Source: Desulfocicer vacuolatum DSM 3385 (lineage in GTDB: Bacteria; Desulfobacterota; Desulfobacteria; Desulfobacterales; SURF-7). From it: a stretch of DNA of 18,570 nucleotides. The translations under genes and the position numbers were made by a program. Below are positions 15,883-18,570 of this stretch, piece after piece. The notes beneath the pieces were generated by a model that worked only from the letters and a program-made list of their open reading frames with translations, made no database searches and had not been told where the DNA came from. Position 1 is the first letter of the stretch. Every line of letters begins with the position of its first letter. Where the stretch lies: positions 1-18,570 of the forward strand of contig CAMBQS010000024.1 of the NCBI GenBank assembly GCA_945870015.1, in the 5' to 3' direction.

Positions 15883-15984
15883 GCCTATTTGTTGTTTCCG
15901 ACAGTATTGATTTATATCTTGACTTATTTGTGGAGTTGTTGAACCGTATCATGAAAGGCATTATTCCAGGTATAATTTTTTCAT

Positions 15985-16806
15985 ATGGGAATCCTTGGGA
16001 TGGATATGGATCGAAAAATAATTGATGCAGTTCAGGTAAACATTCCCTTCAGAATGTTGTATGAAACCTATTCGGATCTTTTTATTAAAATCGGACTGAA
16101 TCCGGAAATTGGTCTGGATGCGGATGCGCTGGAAAATTTTTCCGTTTCAGAGATAAAAGAGGTTGTCCTTCCTTTTCACAGAAACAAACGTTCCATAACC
16201 GTTCATGGCCCATTTCTTGATTTGTCACCTGGATCACCGGATCCAGGTATACGGAAAATTACCCGTTATCGTTTTGAGCAGGTCTTGAAGCTGGTTCCGT
16301 TATTCAAACCCAAATCAGTGGTCTGCCATTTGGGATATGAGGAAGACCGGTATGGGTATCTCAAGGAGTCCTGGTTTGAGCAAAGCATGGAAATGTGGAG
16401 ATGGTTTGGTGAAGAGCTTCAGAAGGCCGGTTCTACACTCATGCTTGAGAATGTTTACGAGCAATCGCCGGATGAAATGTTGCCTTTTTTTAAGAGGCTG
16501 AGACAATATCGGGTTGGTTTTTGTCTGGATGTGGGCCATCAGGCTGTTTTTGGCAGGACTCCGTTTTCATCCTGGCTGAATGTCCTTGGGACATATTTGG
16601 GCCAGATTCATTTGCACGACAACCATGGTGAAAAAGATGAACATCTTCCAATGGGGAAGGGCGGGATCGATTTTTCTCCGGTAACTGATTTTTTAAGAAA
16701 AGAAAAATCACTGCCAATCATTACATTGGAGCCTCATGAGGAGAAGGACCTCTGGCTTAGTCTTGCATACCTGAAAGATCTTTTCAGCCAGTTGGAAACC
16801 AAATAA
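15985..16806 (+). CDS. Sugar phosphate isomerase/epimerase-like TIM-barrel protein
   Basis: Protein of 273 residues from the xylose-isomerase-like/AP-endonuclease-2 TIM-barrel superfamily. Candidate metal and substrate ligands appear at strand ends in the expected order: His74 in TVHGPF, His115 in VVCHLGY, Glu155 in LMLENVY, Asp182 and His185 in LDVGHQ, His209-His211-Asp212-His214 in IHLHDNHG, and Glu249 in TLEPHE. The family includes sugar isomerases, epimerases and endonuclease IV; nothing here fixes the substrate. No good ribosome binding site precedes the ATG, but TATAAT lies nine bases upstream, so translation may be leaderless or may start at Met6 (16000). It is divergent from the lipoprotein gene. 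Confidence 0.85.
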   Translation: MGILGMDMDRKIIDAVQVNIPFRMLYETYSDLFIKIGLNPEIGLDADALENFSVSEIKEVVLPFHRNKRSITVHGPFLDLSPGSPDPGIRKITRYRFEQVLKLVPLFKPKSVVCHLGYEEDRYGYLKESWFEQSMEMWRWFGEELQKAGSTLMLENVYEQSPDEMLPFFKRLRQYRVGFCLDVGHQAVFGRTPFSSWLNVLGTYLGQIHLHDNHGEKDEHLPMGKGGIDFSPVTDFLRKEKSLPIITLEPHEEKDLWLSLAYLKDLFSQLETK

Positions 16807-16828
16807 AAACCGGCACAAAAAAATTCAA

Positions 16829-16993
16829 TTAAAATTTAGGCACATTAGGAAAAAATCGTTCCCGGATGCTGATTTGATCATATTCTTCCAGTATTTTATC
16901 CATCTCTTCCGGAGAGAGCTGAATACATTCCGGATGATCCTCCATATCCTCGATGATGTGATTCAAAACCCTGAGTTCGTCTGCTGTGATCAT
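16829..16993 (-). CDS. Small acidic protein of 54 residues, function unknown
   Basis: Short gene that I do not recognise. The product is rich in Glu and Asp, with two probable helices (about 3-17 and 22-40) and no membrane segment or cysteine motif (one Cys only). The start at 16993 is well supported by GAGGTG five to six bases upstream; an in-frame extension to 17068 crosses the promoter and is rejected. It converges with the isomerase-like gene, with 22 bases between the stops. A TTGACA promoter with a palindromic spacer lies upstream, which argues for a real, perhaps regulated, gene. Confidence 0.6.
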   Translation of the reverse strand: MITADELRVLNHIIEDMEDHPECIQLSPEEMDKILEEYDQISIRERFFPNVPKF

Positions 16994-17027
16994 ATTGCAC
17001 CTCTTTGATGATGGCTTAAAAAAAGGC

Positions 17028-17055
17028 AATATCACAATATATTGTTTTATGTCAA
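17028..17055 (-). promoter_or_regulatory. promoter with embedded palindrome for the 54-residue gene
   Basis: On the minus strand a perfect TTGACA (17055-17050) and GATATT (17033-17028, 4 of 6 matches to TATAAT) are 16 bases apart. The spacer contains a perfect 12-base palindrome ACAATATATTGT (17034-17045) directly against the -10 box. A repressor bound there would block RNA polymerase. A further CAATAT repeat overlaps the -10 box. Confidence 0.45.
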
Positions 17056-17188
17056 TTTTTTTTATCAATATGTAGTATTTATAATTTTTATGGCCTATAT
17101 CGGAATTGAGGCGTTTTTTTTACCCGTGTTTTCATGTAAGATGCTGTAAAAAAGTTCAATCAATTTACAGGTAATCCTTAAAACGCAT

Positions 17189-18570
17189 ATGCATGACAGC
17201 AGGTTTATTTTGAGAAAATTGGTGAAAACCATATTGGTTGGCTGTATTCTGTCAGGGAGCTTTTTATTCTTTTTTCTTTTTGCGGCTTTTTATTTTCTTC
17301 ATACAGATTATGCCGGACAAATGATTCAGTCTGAAATTAATAAAAGCATCCCTGGTATGATACAATGGGGAAAACATAAGGTTTCCATTTTTTCCGGATC
17401 GATCGAGATGGAGAGTCTGCGGTTGAAAGATCTGGATGGGAAAGATGTTATTTTTTTGCCACATCTTTTTTTAAAAATATCCTGGACAGACATTCCACTC
17501 GGAATCTTGACTTTTGAGAAGGCTGTATTCAATAATCCGGAAGTACAACTGTATGAAGATGAGACCGGCGAGCTGAACCTGATCAAGAGTCTGGTAAAAA
17601 ATGAAGAATCATCCGAAGAAACGTCCGTACCGGGGTTCCCTCTGAATGTGAAAATTGAGAATGCCATACTGCGAGAAGGAGAACTGCAATACCAAACCAG
17701 TTCCGATACGCGGATAATTTTGCCGAAAATAGGGATAGAAGTTGAAAAAGCCGATCTGCTGAAACAAGAGGCTGTGATTTCTATTGAACTTTCCGGAGGA
17801 GAAATCTTTCTGGAAAGCATTCGATCTCAGCTTGATTCGGTGCGCTTGAAAACCAGACTTTCTCACAATCAATTGTCACCGCTTTCAATAAATCTGATAA
17901 CCAAAAATGGAAGCCATGTAAAAGCAAGTGGAAGCATTACGGAGGTTTTCGATCAATTCCAGCCTGAGCTGGAAATCGAGATCGATGGAGAGATCAATGA
18001 CATTCTGAGATCTTTTTTACTATATGATGAAGTCCATGGAATCATTGCCGTGAAAGGCTCCATAAAGGGTTCCCTGGAAAATCCCCGTATTGATATGGTG
18101 GCAAGATGTCTGGATGGCGATGCTATGGGAACGCGGGTTGATCAGGCGGAACTCTTTTGTCATATGGATAACGGAACGGTGAAGATTGAAAAGGCATCAC
18201 TGATTTTGCCTTTTGGAAGTTTGAATGCAAATGGGGATATGAATGTACAAAAGGCATTTCCCAGAGGATTTTTATCCGATTTCGTTGATGTCGATGAAAT
18301 TGATTACCGCTTTGCAGGTTCATTTCATCCTGCCCGTACCAGGGTACAGTTGAGTTTTTTAAACGGGACATCAGGGATTTTTCAGTCCGAGTTTGAGATA
18401 AATGGAAAGGGCTTTTCATCAACAAGACGCTCCGGAACAATTTCACTGGAGTCTTTTATTGAAAATTTACGGAAGGAAAACATCCTTGAGATATCGGATA
18501 CGCTTCTTTCCGCAATCATAAAGTATAACAAGCATCATATTACGATTCCGGATTTTACAATCAGCAAGGG
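17189..18570 (+). CDS. TamB/AsmA-like envelope protein (5' part, runs off the window)
   Basis: Open reading frame of 460 codons without a stop up to the right edge. The N-terminus is basic, then one hydrophobic anchor (about 15-37). After that comes a long periplasmic region of short repeated beta segments of the kind seen in TamB and AsmA-like proteins, including GSIKGSLENPRID (291-303), a typical TamB-style repeat unit. Such proteins form a groove or bridge between the two membranes, thought to carry phospholipids or help outer-membrane protein assembly; the role here is inferred. TamB proteins often exceed 1000 residues, so most is missing. The ATG has no close ribosome binding site. A TTG at 17210 with AGG six bases upstream is an alternative. 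No tamA gene is seen upstream. Confidence 0.75.
   Translation, partial: MHDSRFILRKLVKTILVGCILSGSFLFFFLFAAFYFLHTDYAGQMIQSEINKSIPGMIQWGKHKVSIFSGSIEMESLRLKDLDGKDVIFLPHLFLKISWTDIPLGILTFEKAVFNNPEVQLYEDETGELNLIKSLVKNEESSEETSVPGFPLNVKIENAILREGELQYQTSSDTRIILPKIGIEVEKADLLKQEAVISIELSGGEIFLESIRSQLDSVRLKTRLSHNQLSPLSINLITKNGSHVKASGSITEVFDQFQPELEIEIDGEINDILRSFLLYDEVHGIIAVKGSIKGSLENPRIDMVARCLDGDAMGTRVDQAELFCHMDNGTVKIEKASLILPFGSLNANGDMNVQKAFPRGFLSDFVDVDEIDYRFAGSFHPARTRVQLSFLNGTSGIFQSEFEINGKGFSSTRRSGTISLESFIENLRKENILEISDTLLSAIIKYNKHHITIPDFTISK

Noticed and set aside
15794..15961. N-terminal extension of the lipoprotein reading frame by 56 codons
   Set aside because: It contains the best promoter of the region and would bury the signal peptide; the ATG at 15793 has a good ribosome binding site.
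17326..18446. Minus-strand open frames of 87-164 codons under the TamB-like gene
   Set aside because: They lie antisense to a continuous 460-codon frame with a membrane anchor and repeat structure; none has a recognisable motif or start signal.
1..18570. Search for CRISPR arrays, prophage or transposon genes, tRNA/rRNA and toxin-antitoxin or defence clusters
   Set aside because: No spaced repeat arrays, integrase/transposase motifs, tRNA-like folds or defence-type gene pairs were recognised. The content is core metabolism and envelope genes.

Overview
The window looks like a core chromosomal segment of a Gram-negative, probably anaerobic bacterium. Outer-membrane-type genes (a lipoprotein and a TamB-like protein) and a DksA transcription factor point to Gram-negative. 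A CcsA-type cytochrome c assembly gene sits beside siroheme and haem genes, and there is a FadH/enoate-reductase-like flavoenzyme. Together these would fit a Desulfobacterota (sulfate-reducer-type) genome. That assignment is inference from gene content and protein style, not from a marker gene. No rRNA, tRNA, transposon, phage gene or CRISPR array was seen.

Layout. (1) 1-3096, minus strand: a tightly packed unit hisI > hisG > class I aminotransferase > engB > start of a further gene that leaves the window. Two junctions are 4-base ATGA overlaps. (2) 3097-3387: a 291-base divergent intergenic region. (3) 3388-6417, plus strand: a PBP1A-type peptidoglycan synthase, then a universal stress protein. 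(4) 6442-9388, minus strand: dksA > PHP phosphoesterase (RNase AM/YciV-like) > rnc > Elp3-type radical SAM protein, with every junction overlapping. (5) 9554-13152, minus strand: metallo-beta-lactamase-fold hydrolase > Met8/SirC-type precorrin-2 dehydrogenase > CcsA-like haem-handling membrane protein > hemA. These are the early steps of tetrapyrrole synthesis and cytochrome maturation. (6) A strong hairpin terminator at 13184-13220 separates this unit from a FadH-like 2,4-dienoyl-CoA reductase (13229-15232), which lies downstream of a small lipoprotein gene (15329-15793). (7) A divergent promoter region leads to a plus-strand sugar-phosphate-isomerase-like TIM barrel (15985-16806). A 54-codon gene on the minus strand follows, with a palindrome inside its promoter. 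Last comes the 5' part of a TamB/AsmA-like envelope protein running off the right edge.

How the genes work together. Region 4 can be read as a ribosome-supply operon: DksA controls rRNA promoters, RNase III makes the primary rRNA cuts, an RNase AM-like enzyme would trim 5' ends, and the Elp3-type enzyme may modify RNA. Region 5 feeds glutamyl-tRNA into 5-aminolevulinate (HemA), converts precorrin-2 to sirohydrochlorin (Met8/SirC) and handles haem for c-type cytochromes (CcsA). The histidine unit supplies the first and third steps of histidine synthesis.

Most of the window is ordinary housekeeping DNA, and I found no clear undescribed multi-gene system. The items most worth a second look are regulatory. 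One is a 12-base homopolymer in the spacer of an otherwise near-ideal promoter at 15854-15882 (possible phase variation). Another is a palindrome inside the promoter of the 54-codon gene. The third is the gene order of the dksA-rnc unit.
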